A stretch of 16,129 nucleotides of DNA from Chloroflexota bacterium (GCA_016219235.1 JACRBO010000326.1:1-16129), one strand, 5' to 3'; positions 1-7,871 are shown, counted from the first letter of the stretch. Notes: a model not told the origin generated them from the letters alone. Program-made: numbers and translations.

Positions 1-845
1 ACGGACAGATGAGTTACCGCGGCCTCCGGGCCGACGGCCCACCCCAACTCCTGTTCCAGCGCGTACCGATGATCAAATACCCACAAATACAAGTCGGTTT
101 CCGTGCGATGGGGAAACCAGCGCAGCGCGCCCCGCTCGCGAATTGCCGTCACGATCGGCGCGTAGACGTTATCGTACCAGTCCTCCACCGCAGCCTGCTC
201 TGAGACTTCGCACCGTTGGTCTTCGCACTCGATATAGCGATGGATGGCGATGTGTTCTTTCAACTTCTCGTACTGACCGGGGGCGGTCACGCTCAGTTCG
301 GCCTGCGGGCGCAGTTCGTTCAAGCGGGTGTGTTCCAGAAACTCTGCGTATTCGGCTTTGATGATCAGATCATCAGGCTGGATGTCCGGTGTCAGCGGCA
401 CGGCTGTGCGTACCTCGATCACGCGCGCGTCGATGTGAGTCAACCCCGCTTGCCGCGCAATCGAGACGCGATGATTGCCGTCCAGCACAAAGTACACCTC
501 GCCCACTTTGTACACATCGATGGGTGGCAGGCCCGGTCCGCTATCATCGACCAGCGCTGCTTTCACGCCCGCCCAGCGCTGCTGATCGTTGCCGCGGCGC
601 GGCAGAAAGGTGCGGGTGAAATCGGTGTAGCGGCCCACGCTGCCCACGATGGCCTCGATGGGAATGGTCTGCACGCCGCGTTCGGCGCGGCCGCCCAGCC
701 GCAGCTTCTGCGCCACTTCTTCATACGACAGCAGCTGCGTCGATTTGCCGCGCAGCCGCGCGACAATCTCCTGCAGCAATGCCTGCTGCCGTGCTTCGTG
801 AAAGTCGTTTAAGGCGGATTGGTAGTTGGAGGAAAGATTATCCAT
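1..845 (-). CDS. ParB-like domain protein, 3' end cut by window edge
   Basis: An open frame starts at the ATG at 845 and runs off the left edge with no stop; 281 residues are visible. Residues about 107-146 contain a ParB/sulfiredoxin-type core, LPPIDVYKVGEVYFVLDGNH followed by R-V-S-I-A, in which the DGNHR motif is the hallmark of ParB-like domains. Residues about 240-260 hold a W-F-P-H-R-T-E-x-D-L-Y-L-W-V-F motif, which I recall from ParB-like proteins of uncharacterised role. The first 60 residues look helical and charged. No Shine-Dalgarno is visible: the seven bases before the ATG abut a heptamer repeat array, so translation may be leaderless or the start may differ. It follows nadB on the same strand after about 130 bp but is not an obvious NAD enzyme. 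It is unlikely to be the chromosome-partitioning ParB, because no HTH is recognisable in the visible part. The ParB-like fold is fairly sure; the function is unknown. Confidence 0.7.
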   Translation of the reverse strand, partial: MDNLSSNYQSALNDFHEARQQALLQEIVARLRGKSTQLLSYEEVAQKLRLGGRAERGVQTIPIEAIVGSVGRYTDFTRTFLPRRGNDQQRWAGVKAALVDDSGPGLPPIDVYKVGEVYFVLDGNHRVSIARQAGLTHIDARVIEVRTAVPLTPDIQPDDLIIKAEYAEFLEHTRLNELRPQAELSVTAPGQYEKLKEHIAIHRYIECEDQRCEVSEQAAVEDWYDNVYAPIVTAIRERGALRWFPHRTETDLYLWVFDHRYALEQELGWAVGPEAAVTHLS

Positions 846-851
846 AGCAGG

Positions 852-900
852 CAATGCACAATGCACAATTCACAATGCATAATTCATAATGCGTAATACG
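852..900. repeat. degenerate heptamer array (CAATGCA/TAATTCA type)
   Basis: Seven consecutive 7-nt units can be read without a gap: CAATGCA, CAATGCA, CAATTCA, CAATGCA, TAATTCA, TAATGCG, TAATACG. The array starts 7 bp upstream of the ATG of the ParB-like gene, so it would form its leader. It resembles the short tandemly repeated repetitive (STRR) heptamers known from cyanobacteria. Function unknown. Confidence 0.8.
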
Positions 901-931
901 TGTTGCGTGATAGGTGCTGCTGTCAACTGCT

Positions 932-987
932 TACCGATCACCAGTTACCGATTACCGATCCCTGATCCCCGCTCCCTACTCCCGATA
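932..987. repeat. second heptamer array (TACCGAT/CCCTGAT type) reaching into nadB 3' end
   Basis: Eight successive 7-nt units: TACCGAT, CACCAGT, TACCGAT, TACCGAT, CCCTGAT, CCCCGCT, CCCTACT, CCCGATA. Unit sequence drifts while the 7-nt period is kept. The right end overlaps the last codons and the TAG stop of nadB, so the array supplies the nadB stop codon. It differs in sequence from the neighbouring array at 852-900 but has the same period. Confidence 0.7.
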
Positions 988-2553
988 ATGACACCCCATG
1001 CTCTGCTTGTTCTCCCACGCGGCGGCGGCCACGATAACGCCGGTGCGCACCGCATTGCGCAGGCCGATCAAGCCATCGGTCAAGGCCGTCGCCCGATAGA
1101 AACTCTCGATCTCGGTTTCCAATTGGCGCAGTTCGCGCAGCGCACGCTGCAAGCGACGCGTCGTTCGCACCAGACCCACATAGTTCCACATCATGTGTTT
1201 GATCACGCTCATGTCCTGCCAGATCAAGGCCGGGTCGGGCGTAGCGGTGCTCGTCTCCTGCCACGCGGGGATCATGGCTGCGTCGGGAGCGGGGCGGTTA
1301 ACGTGCGTGCGCGCGATGTGATCAGCCACGCGATTGCCCCACACTAACCCTTCCAGCAACGACGTACTCGCCAATCGATTCGCGCCGTGCACGCCCGTGC
1401 AAGCCACCTCGCCAATGGCGTACAGCTGCTCGATCGTGCTTTCGCCCCACTCGTCCACCCAGATGCCGCCGCACGAATAGTGCGCGCCCGGCACGACCGG
1501 GGCTAAATCTTTGGTGATGTCCACGCCGTATTGCAGGCAATTCTGATAGATGTTGGGGAAGTGTTCGCGGATGCGCGTCTCGCTGATGTACGAGCGCAGA
1601 TCGAGATAGACGTTGGGCACGTCGCGTTCCAGCATCTCGTGATAGATGCTGCGCGAGACCACATCGCGCGGGGCCAGGTCTTTCCACTGTGCGTCGTAAT
1701 TCTGCATGAACGGCTCGCCGTTGGCGTGCACCAGCCGCGCACCGTCGCCGCGCACCGCCTCGCTGATCAACATGCGCGGCGCCTGCGAATGATAAAACGT
1801 CGTGGGATGGAACTGCACGAATTCCATATTAATCGTCCGTGCGCCCGCCCGATAGGCCATCGCGATCCCGTCGCCGCGTGCGCCGATCGGGTTGGTGTTG
1901 TGCAAGAAGATTTGCCCCAGGCCGCCCGTCGCCAGAATCGTGTGCTTCGCCAGGACGCGAATCACTTTGCCATCGGCTTGATTGAGCAAGTACGCGCCCA
2001 CGCACGACTGCCGATCGTACACGGCCAGCCGATTGAGCGAGTGGTGCGACGGCGTCAGCAGATCGATCGCGGTAAAGCCGGTGAGCAGTTGGACGTTGGC
2101 CGTGGCCTTGAGCCGCTGCATCAACGCCACTTCGATCGCCTTGCCGGTCGCATCGACGGCGTGCACGATGCGGGGCACACTGTGGCCGCCCTCGCGCGCC
2201 AGCGATAGTTCTTCTTCCGGGTCGCGGCGGTTGTGATCGAACTGGACGCCATACTTATCAATCAACAAAGACTTGACCAGGTCCGGCCCTTCTTCCGATA
2301 GGATCTTCACCGTCTTCGGATTGGAATGGCCTGCGCCCGCGCGCAACACATCCTGCGCCAGCAGTTCGGGCGAATCATCTTTGCCGCGATAGATGATGCC
2401 GCCCTGCGCGTAATAGGTGTTGGTTTCGGCGGGTTCGGTGGCGCGCGTCACCACCGTTACTGCGATACCCGCGTCTGCCAGTTGCAGCGCCGCCACTGCG
2501 CCCGCCACGCCGCAGCCGATGATGAGCACATCAGTCTGAATCAGTTCGTCCAT
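976..2553 (-). CDS. nadB: L-aspartate oxidase
   Basis: FAD-dependent oxidase that converts L-aspartate to iminoaspartate, the first step of bacterial de novo NAD synthesis; its unstable product is passed to NadA. The protein is 525 residues, normal for the family. Residues about 6-30 form the FAD-binding beta-alpha-beta with D-V-L-I-I-G-C-G-V-A-G. The T-Y-Y-A-Q-G-G-I motif is at about 46-53. Further succinate-dehydrogenase/NadB family blocks follow: QFHPTTFYHS, ISEAVRGDGARL, RDVVSRSIYHE, and near the end of the FAD domain GAHYSCGGI and GEVACTGVHGANRLASTSLL. A helical C-terminal domain completes the protein. I chose the ATG at 2553 because the family fold starts there; an upstream in-frame start at 2610 would add 19 residues read from repeat DNA. 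It is the third gene of a nadC-nadA-nadB operon, with 103 bp to nadA. Confidence 0.97.
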   Translation of the reverse strand: MDELIQTDVLIIGCGVAGAVAALQLADAGIAVTVVTRATEPAETNTYYAQGGIIYRGKDDSPELLAQDVLRAGAGHSNPKTVKILSEEGPDLVKSLLIDKYGVQFDHNRRDPEEELSLAREGGHSVPRIVHAVDATGKAIEVALMQRLKATANVQLLTGFTAIDLLTPSHHSLNRLAVYDRQSCVGAYLLNQADGKVIRVLAKHTILATGGLGQIFLHNTNPIGARGDGIAMAYRAGARTINMEFVQFHPTTFYHSQAPRMLISEAVRGDGARLVHANGEPFMQNYDAQWKDLAPRDVVSRSIYHEMLERDVPNVYLDLRSYISETRIREHFPNIYQNCLQYGVDITKDLAPVVPGAHYSCGGIWVDEWGESTIEQLYAIGEVACTGVHGANRLASTSLLEGLVWGNRVADHIARTHVNRPAPDAAMIPAWQETSTATPDPALIWQDMSVIKHMMWNYVGLVRTTRRLQRALRELRQLETEIESFYRATALTDGLIGLRNAVRTGVIVAAAAWENKQSMGCHYRE

Positions 2554-2594
2554 GAGAGTCTCGGTTCTCGTGATTGAAGTTTGATGGTTGTGAT

Positions 2595-2648
2595 GAGTAA
2601 CGAGTAACAAGTAACGAGTGATGATGCTTTTTACTCATTACTCATTAC
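2595..2648. repeat. inverted heptamer array in the nadA-nadB gap
   Basis: Four direct 7-nt units, GAGTAAC, GAGTAAC, AAGTAAC and GAGTGAT (2595-2622), are followed by two ACTCATT units (2633-2646). The latter are the reverse complement of the same word (GAGTAAT). The two halves can pair across a short T-rich loop, giving an imperfect hairpin in the nadA-nadB transcript. It could moderate readthrough or protect mRNA ends; no function is shown. Confidence 0.75.
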
Positions 2649-2656
2649 ACGTCAGA

Positions 2657-3709
2657 TCAGTCTTTCTTCCCGATGCCGCCAATTTGAATCATCCGCTCGA
2701 CGGCCTTGTACGCCCGCACGCGAATTTCCTCCGGCACATCCACTACGTACTGCGTCTTCTGCAATGCCGCGCGTGTGTCCTCCAGCGTGATGGTGTTCAT
2801 GTGCGGACAGCGCACCATGCACAGGCGCAGCATTTCCTTTTCAGGATGCGCCGCCATGATGTTGTCGCCCATCGAGCATTCGGTCAGCAGCAGATAGCGT
2901 GGCGCATTGGTCTGCTCCACGTACTTGATCATGGCCGTGGTGCTGCCGGAATAATCAGAGGCGGCGACCACTTCGGGGCTGCATTCGGGATGGGTCAGGA
3001 TCATCACGTCGGGAAACTGCGCGCGCACGGTGGTGATGTCGTTGACGGTGAACTGTTCGTGCACTTCGCAGCGGCCATGCCAGCCGATCATCTGATAATC
3101 TAAAGTCGTTTCCCCTTGCGGAGCAGGGTTTTTCGAGGGGAAAATGATGTGCTTGCCGGTCTCTTTCGCGACATTGCTGGCCAGATATTCATCCGGCAAG
3201 AAGATCACAGTGTCTGTTTTCAGCGACTCAACCACCGCCTTCGCGTTGCCCGACGTGCAGCAGATGTCGCTTTCGGCTTTTACGTCGGCGTAGGTGTTGA
3301 CGTAGGTTACGACGGGCACGCCGGGGAAACGCGCTTTCAGTTGGCGCACATCTTCAGCCGTGATGCTGGCCGCCAGCGAACAACCCGCTTTCATCGACGG
3401 AATCAACACCATTTTCGTCGGGTTCAAAATCTTCGCCGTCTCAGCCATGAACTTGACGCCGCAAAACACGATGATGTCGGCGGTGGTCTTCGCGGCCACG
3501 CGGCTCAGTTCGAGCGAGTCGCCCACGTAATCGGGGATTGAATGAAATAACGCCGGTTCCATGTAGTTGTGACCGAGGATCACGGCGTTGCGTTCCTTCT
3601 TCAACCGATTGATCTCGGCGGCGATCCCGGCCTTGATGCGCAGTTCAACATCGGGTACGACGTCGCGCAACTTCGTTTTCATTTGTTGGTACATTTCTTC
3701 GGTGGACAT
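2657..3709 (-). CDS. nadA: quinolinate synthase A
   Basis: Iron-sulfur enzyme that condenses iminoaspartate with dihydroxyacetone phosphate to quinolinate. The protein is 350 residues. Recognisable blocks are LGHNYMEPALFHSIPDYVGD (45-64), VFCGVKFMAETAKILNP (81-97), SMKAGCSLAASI (105-116), WHGRCEVHEQF (210-220), THPECSPEV (239-247), TECSMGDNI (277-285) and CPHMNTITLED (301-311). By comparison with the family, the three [4Fe-4S] ligands should be C83, C214 and C301; all are present. The ATG at 3709 is preferred because AAGGGG sits 6 nt before it; a GTG at 3730 would add seven residues. It is the middle gene of the operon, with 91 bp to nadC and 103 bp to nadB, both gaps holding short-period inverted repeats. 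Confidence 0.97.
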   Translation of the reverse strand: MSTEEMYQQMKTKLRDVVPDVELRIKAGIAAEINRLKKERNAVILGHNYMEPALFHSIPDYVGDSLELSRVAAKTTADIIVFCGVKFMAETAKILNPTKMVLIPSMKAGCSLAASITAEDVRQLKARFPGVPVVTYVNTYADVKAESDICCTSGNAKAVVESLKTDTVIFLPDEYLASNVAKETGKHIIFPSKNPAPQGETTLDYQMIGWHGRCEVHEQFTVNDITTVRAQFPDVMILTHPECSPEVVAASDYSGSTTAMIKYVEQTNAPRYLLLTECSMGDNIMAAHPEKEMLRLCMVRCPHMNTITLEDTRAALQKTQYVVDVPEEIRVRAYKAVERMIQIGGIGKKD

Positions 3710-3726
3710 GTCTTTCCCCTTTTTAT

Positions 3727-3793
3727 ACACGGATTACAGAATGTACGGATGACTTAGTTTTGCTTTATCTGTGTCAATCTGTGAAATCCGTGT
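3727..3793. repeat. inverted 9-mer repeat between nadC and nadA
   Basis: ACACGGATTACAGA (3727-3740) can pair with TCTGTGAAATCCGTGT (3778-3793), apart from a 2-nt bulge. Each arm is itself a degenerate 9-nt repeat; the right side reads ATCTGTGTC, AATCTGTGA, AATCCGTGT. It fills almost the whole gap and ends near the nadA leader. It is a likely hairpin in the operon mRNA, with unknown effect. Confidence 0.7.
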
Positions 3794-3800
3794 CCCAAAA

Positions 3801-4637
3801 CTACAGCGTTAGTGAAATATCCAATGCTTTTACCGAATGCGTCAATGCGCCGCTGGAAATGAAATCGACGCCGGTTGCGGCGATGGCGTTGACGGTCTCT
3901 AGTGTCACATTGCCTGACGCTTCTAAAGGAACGCGCCCCGCCGCAATCTGCACCGCTTCGCGCATTTGATCGAGGCTCATGTTGTCGAGCAGGATCCGAT
4001 CGGGTTGCAATGAGAGCGCTTCGTGTAGTTCGGTCAACGAGCGCACTTCCACCTCGATCGGGCGGTGGCGATCATCGCACTCGCGCACGCGGTTGATCGC
4101 GGCGGTGATCGAGCCGACGGCGGTGATGTGATTGTTCTTGATCAGCACCATGTCGAACAGGCCGATGCGATGATTCAGGCCGCCGCCCAACTTCACCGCC
4201 CACTTGTCCAGCAGGCGCAAGCCCGGCGCGGTCTTGCGCGTGTCCAGAATGATAGCACGATATGGTTTGACCGCGTCCATAAAGCGATGCGTGGCGGTGG
4301 CGATGCCCGACATGCGCTGCAAAAAATTCAGCGCAGTCCGTTCAGCGATGAGGAGCGATCGGGTGGGGCCGGTGACCGCGCCAAAGATTTGGCCTTTGGT
4401 TACGGCGTCGCCATCGCGGATCGAGAAATCAACGGTGACGCGCTCATCGATCAGCGCGAAGGTGAGGCAGACGACATCCAGTCCGGCGATGATGCCGTCG
4501 GCTTTGGCGATGAAGTCGCCGCTGGTCGTCGCCTCAGCGGGAATCGTGCAGAGTGTGGTCACGTCACCGTCGCTGATGTCTTCATCAAGGGCGCGTTGGA
4601 CAATGGGTTGGAGTTGCTCGCGGGTAGGTGAGGTCAT
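3801..4637 (-). CDS. nadC: nicotinate-nucleotide pyrophosphorylase (carboxylating), quinolinate phosphoribosyltransferase
   Basis: Transfers phosphoribose from PRPP to quinolinate with decarboxylation, giving nicotinate mononucleotide; this is the last step of the quinolinate branch. The protein is 278 residues, the usual length. It has the N-terminal alpha/beta sandwich with EDISDGDVTT (19-28) and AERTALNFLQRMSGIAT (98-114). The barrel carries DTRKTAPGLRLLDKWAVKLG (132-151), the conserved G-G-G-L-N-H-R block (151-157), LIKNNHI (165-171), EVEVRSL (195-201), LLDNM (216-220) and LEASGNV (238-244). The Arg, Lys and acidic residues that bind quinolinate and PRPP are all present. The ATG at 4637 has AAGGAG 5 nt upstream. 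It is the first gene of the operon, directly behind the promoter at 4655-4683. Confidence 0.97.
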   Translation of the reverse strand: MTSPTREQLQPIVQRALDEDISDGDVTTLCTIPAEATTSGDFIAKADGIIAGLDVVCLTFALIDERVTVDFSIRDGDAVTKGQIFGAVTGPTRSLLIAERTALNFLQRMSGIATATHRFMDAVKPYRAIILDTRKTAPGLRLLDKWAVKLGGGLNHRIGLFDMVLIKNNHITAVGSITAAINRVRECDDRHRPIEVEVRSLTELHEALSLQPDRILLDNMSLDQMREAVQIAAGRVPLEASGNVTLETVNAIAATGVDFISSGALTHSVKALDISLTL

Positions 4638-4653
4638 ATCGGCTCCTTGCGGT

Positions 4654-4672
4654 TAGTGTACAACAGACACTA
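4654..4672. promoter_or_regulatory. putative operator palindrome over the nad promoter
   Basis: TAGTGT (4654-4659) and ACACTA (4667-4672) form a perfect 6-bp inverted repeat with a 7-bp centre, covering the -10 box. A second, overlapping pair, GACAC/GTGTC, lies at about 4667-4682 in the spacer and -35 region. The position fits a repressor site. NAD genes in other bacteria are controlled by NiaR, NrtR or NadR, but I cannot say which, if any, binds here. Confidence 0.45.
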
Positions 4673-4683
4673 TCTGGTGTCAA
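4655..4683 (-). promoter_or_regulatory. sigma-70-type promoter of the nadC-nadA-nadB operon
   Basis: On the minus strand TTGACA (4683-4678) is followed after exactly 17 bp by TACACT (4660-4655). That gives a perfect -35, the optimal spacer and a 4/6 -10 box. Transcription would start near 4648, leaving a leader of only about 12 nt that begins close to the AAGGAG ribosome site of nadC. This is prediction by eye. Confidence 0.6.
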
Positions 4684-4877
4684 GCTTATTCGCCTGTTTA
4701 ACGATCATTTCGAGCGAAAAGTTGCACTGTTAAGGCGCGCAGACATGCCGACGACAATCTTGACCGGCTTCCGACTTTGACCCCGAACTTGCGCCTACTC
4801 TCCGTGCGGATGGCACTTTTTGCCGATGACAAACGTCTGTTAAGATGAGATACTGAAGTTCATCATCGGAGGCAACC

Positions 4878-7868
4878 GTGTCTACCAACTCAACCCCTGA
4901 CAGCGGCCTGTCGCGCCCCGTGAAGATCGCGATCATCGGGTTAGCCAGCGTCGTCGTGTTCCTGTTCGTGCTGGTGATTCTGCTGGCGGCGTCGCGCGGC
5001 AGTGCCGCGCCCGCGTCGAATACGCCTGAGCCGCCGACGCCGATCGGGACGAGTACGCCTGCTGCGCCTGATCAGCCGCAAGTCATCGCTTCGCCCAATC
5101 AAATTGTCGCGGGCGAGCCGGTGGCCGTGTTCGGATCGAATTGGACGCCCGGCGACACTGTGACCGTCTTCCTGCGCGATCCCGCCAAACCGGCCGATCC
5201 GATCGTGCCGATCGGCAGCGGGCAGGTCACCGCGCAGGGCACGGTAGCGGTGACGGTGGATTACCCTCTCGATCCGCGCTGGGCAAGGCTGTCCAAGGCC
5301 GATGTGATCGTGCAGTCGGCCAGCACCGGCGCGTATGTGTTCACGACGGTAGACGTCGTGACGCCGCCGATGACACCCACGCCCACCGCAACGGTGATCA
5401 GTGTGCCACCCACATCTACGCCGACACCGGTGACACCGGCCGCCACTGCGACCAAGACGCCTGTACCGTCGACATCGGCTTCGCCGACCTCGACCCCGCG
5501 ACCGATTACCGAATGGCGCGGCGAATACTATGCCAACACAACCCTGACCAACGCACCGATTATGGTGCGCAACGACTCGGACGTGAACTTTAACTGGGGG
5601 CGCAGCGCGCCTGCCAGCGGTTTGCCCGTCGATAACTTCTCGGCGCGCTGGACGCGAACGCTCTCGTTTGCCGCGCTGACCTATCGGTTTTCAATCCGCG
5701 CCGACGATGGCGTGCGCGTGTGGCTGGACAATGCGCTGATTATCGACGAATGGCACACCTACGCCAACACCACCTACTCGCGTGATGTGCTGATGTCAGC
5801 CGGATCGCACAGTCTGCGCATCGAGTTCTATGAGGCGAGCGGCGAAGCCCTCGTCCAGTTCAAGATCGAGCCAGGACCACAAACCTTCACCGAATGGAAG
5901 GCCGAATACTACGCCAACACGATGTTGAGCAACGCACCGAGCGTGGTGCGCAACGATCTGGATGTGAACTTCAACTGGGGCCGCAACGCGCCCGCCAGCG
6001 GCCTGCCAGTCGATAACTTCTCGGCGCGTTGGACGCGGACGCTCTCGTTTGCCGCGCAGACCTATCGGTTTTCAGTGCGCGCCGACGATGGCGTGCGCGT
6101 GTGGCTCGATAATGCGCTGCTGATCGATGAGTGGCACACCTATGCCAACACCACTTACTCGCGTGATGTACTGATGGCGGCCGGAGCGCACAGCCTGCGC
6201 GTCGAATTCTATGAGGCGAGCGGCGAGGCGTTCATCCAGTTTAAGATCGAACAAGCGCCGCAAACCTTCACTGACTGGAAGGGCGAGTACTGGACCAATC
6301 CGACGTTGATCGGGGTGCCGGCGTTTACACGTAACGATATCGCCGTCAACTTCGATTGGGGCAGCGGCGCGCCGATCAACGGTTTGCCGGTCGATAACTT
6401 CTCGGCGCGCTGGACCCGCACGCTCAAATTCGACAATGCGGTGTATCGCTTCACGCTGCGCGCCGACGATGGCGTGCGGCTCTACATCGACGGGGTGTTG
6501 ATCATCGACGAGTGGCACGACGCCGACGGCCGCACCTACACCCGCGACGTGCAGCTGAGCGTGGGCAATCACAGTCTGCGCCTCGACTACTACGAGCATG
6601 CGGGCGGCGCGTCGATCGCGTTCTCGATGCAGCAGCCGATCGACTTCACCAAATGGAAGGGCGAATACTTCGCCAACGATCAATGGGGCGGCCTGCCGGC
6701 GGTGGTGCGCAATGACGATCGATTGGACTTCGATTGGGGCAGCGGCTCACCCGATAGTTTGATCCCGGCCGATCGATTCTCGGTACGCTGGACGCGCACG
6801 ATCGATCTGGACGCGGGCGTGTATCGCTTCGATCTGCTGGTGGACGACGGCGTGCGCTTCTATGTCGATGGTACACTTGTGCTGGATAAGATCGTGGAAG
6901 CCAGTAACGCCGAGTATACGGTCCAGTTGAACCTGACCAAAGGCCCGCACACCTTCCGGCTGGATTATGTGGAAATGACCGGGAAGGCGCGCTTCCGCTG
7001 GACGCGCACGTTGGTGGGCGGGCTGACGCCGACGGCCACCAAGACGCCGACGGCCACGCCGCCAACCCCGACCGTGACCAAGACGCCCACGGTTACGCCG
7101 CAGCCCGGCCTGGTGATTAGCGGGCGGGTGCGTCTGAGTGGCACGGGCGCGGGCCTGGGGGGTGTGAGCATCTATCGGGCGTTTGCCAGCTATCCGGCGG
7201 TGTTGGTCGCTACGACTGATCCAAATGGCAATTACGTTGCCGCTTTCCAGCACATCCCGGGTGATGAGATGGTGACGGTGTACGCGCAGCTAAACGGCTA
7301 CACGTTTGACCCGCTACAATACTACTGGCGGCACTACGCCGGCTACGAAGATCGCACGTTGGACTTTGTCGGGAATCCGGTGGCCACGAACACGCCGACG
7401 GCTACACCGCCGGCCACACCGACGGCCACGCCCACGGCGACGGCGACTCCGACCGCCACGCCGACCGAGACGGCGACCCCGCCGGTCACTGCGTGGCGGG
7501 GCGAATACTTCGCCAACGCCAGCCTGGCGGGTGCACCGACCCGGGTGCGGCAGGATGCGGCCATTCAATTCGACTGGGGGCTGGAGTCGCCTATCGGCGG
7601 CTTGCCGGTCGATCGGTTCTCGGTGCGGTGGACGCGCGCCATCTCGGCGGAGCAGGGGCTATATCGCTTTGCGGTGCAGGCCGACGACAGTGTGCGGGTG
7701 GCGGTGGATGGCAACTGGCTGTTCAATCAAGCCGATGCCGCTGAAGTTGAAACCCGCGAGTTTGAGATGAACCTGACGGCGGGGCGGCACATCATCGTCG
7801 TGGAATACTTCGAGAATGAAGGACCGGCGGCCATCCGATTTGACTACCAGCTGGCCGCGCAGCCGTAG
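4878..7868 (+). CDS. membrane-anchored surface protein with five PA14 domains
   Basis: 996 residues. The start is GTG with GGAGG 5 nt upstream. A short cytoplasmic tail is followed by one membrane segment (about 15-38), so the bulk should face outward. Order: Pro/Thr linker (43-68); an Ig/IPT-like beta domain (about 69-160); Thr/Pro linker (163-208); four PA14 modules (about 212-331, 339-458, 466-585 and 592-709); a TP linker (716-743); a carboxypeptidase-regulatory/SdrD_B-like domain (about 746-831) with G-x-V-x-L...D-P-N-G-N-Y; a TP-repeat linker (835-869); and a fifth PA14 (872-992). Each PA14 shows the pattern W-x-G/A-E-Y-x-x-N, F-x-W-G, F-S-x-R-W-T-R, Y-R-F, D-D-x-V-R and a closing Y-E/F-E segment. 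PA14 domains commonly bind carbohydrate, so adhesion or glycan binding is plausible. No enzyme domain or C-terminal sorting motif is visible. It is the only plus-strand gene I support here. Confidence 0.9.
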   Translation: MSTNSTPDSGLSRPVKIAIIGLASVVVFLFVLVILLAASRGSAAPASNTPEPPTPIGTSTPAAPDQPQVIASPNQIVAGEPVAVFGSNWTPGDTVTVFLRDPAKPADPIVPIGSGQVTAQGTVAVTVDYPLDPRWARLSKADVIVQSASTGAYVFTTVDVVTPPMTPTPTATVISVPPTSTPTPVTPAATATKTPVPSTSASPTSTPRPITEWRGEYYANTTLTNAPIMVRNDSDVNFNWGRSAPASGLPVDNFSARWTRTLSFAALTYRFSIRADDGVRVWLDNALIIDEWHTYANTTYSRDVLMSAGSHSLRIEFYEASGEALVQFKIEPGPQTFTEWKAEYYANTMLSNAPSVVRNDLDVNFNWGRNAPASGLPVDNFSARWTRTLSFAAQTYRFSVRADDGVRVWLDNALLIDEWHTYANTTYSRDVLMAAGAHSLRVEFYEASGEAFIQFKIEQAPQTFTDWKGEYWTNPTLIGVPAFTRNDIAVNFDWGSGAPINGLPVDNFSARWTRTLKFDNAVYRFTLRADDGVRLYIDGVLIIDEWHDADGRTYTRDVQLSVGNHSLRLDYYEHAGGASIAFSMQQPIDFTKWKGEYFANDQWGGLPAVVRNDDRLDFDWGSGSPDSLIPADRFSVRWTRTIDLDAGVYRFDLLVDDGVRFYVDGTLVLDKIVEASNAEYTVQLNLTKGPHTFRLDYVEMTGKARFRWTRTLVGGLTPTATKTPTATPPTPTVTKTPTVTPQPGLVISGRVRLSGTGAGLGGVSIYRAFASYPAVLVATTDPNGNYVAAFQHIPGDEMVTVYAQLNGYTFDPLQYYWRHYAGYEDRTLDFVGNPVATNTPTATPPATPTATPTATATPTATPTETATPPVTAWRGEYFANASLAGAPTRVRQDAAIQFDWGLESPIGGLPVDRFSVRWTRAISAEQGLYRFAVQADDSVRVAVDGNWLFNQADAAEVETREFEMNLTAGRHIIVVEYFENEGPAAIRFDYQLAAQP
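5511..6632 (+). repeat. three tandem PA14-encoding units, period about 381 bp
   Basis: Units start at about 5511, 5892 and 6273, each offset by 127 codons. Units 1 and 2 are very similar at the DNA as well as protein level; both read GLPVDNFSARWTRTLSFAA and then DDGVRVWLDNAL. Unit 3 is more diverged, and a fourth copy at 6651-7004 is more diverged again. This points to stepwise tandem duplication, with units 1 and 2 the most recent pair or kept alike by conversion. Confidence 0.85.
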
Positions 7869-7871
7869 GTC

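Larger units (their letters stand above)
4638..4877. other. divergent intergenic region between nadC and the PA14 protein gene
   Basis: These 240 bp separate the nad operon (leftward) from the surface-protein gene (rightward). The left end holds the nad promoter and palindrome. Near the right end TAAGAT (4841-4846) is a possible -10 box for the PA14 gene, with a weak TTTGCC-like -35 about 16 bp upstream. GGAGG at 4868-4872 is the ribosome site. I see no RNA gene in it. Confidence 0.5.

Noticed and set aside
852..987. Possible CRISPR array
   Set aside because: The repeats are contiguous 7-nt units without spacers, far too short for CRISPR repeats, and no cas gene is present.
1531..2208. Long plus-strand frame opposite nadB (225 codons), and similar frames opposite nadA and nadC
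   Set aside because: They lie entirely antisense to well-recognised enzymes and their translations show no domain; they are by-products of GC-rich codon use.
4730..4936. 68-codon minus-strand frame between nadC and the PA14 gene
   Set aside because: It overlaps the promoter region and start of the PA14 gene, with no recognisable protein and no ribosome site.
6072..6683. 203-codon minus-strand frame within the PA14 gene
   Set aside because: Shadow of the repeated PA14 coding sequence; its own repeats only mirror the sense repeats.
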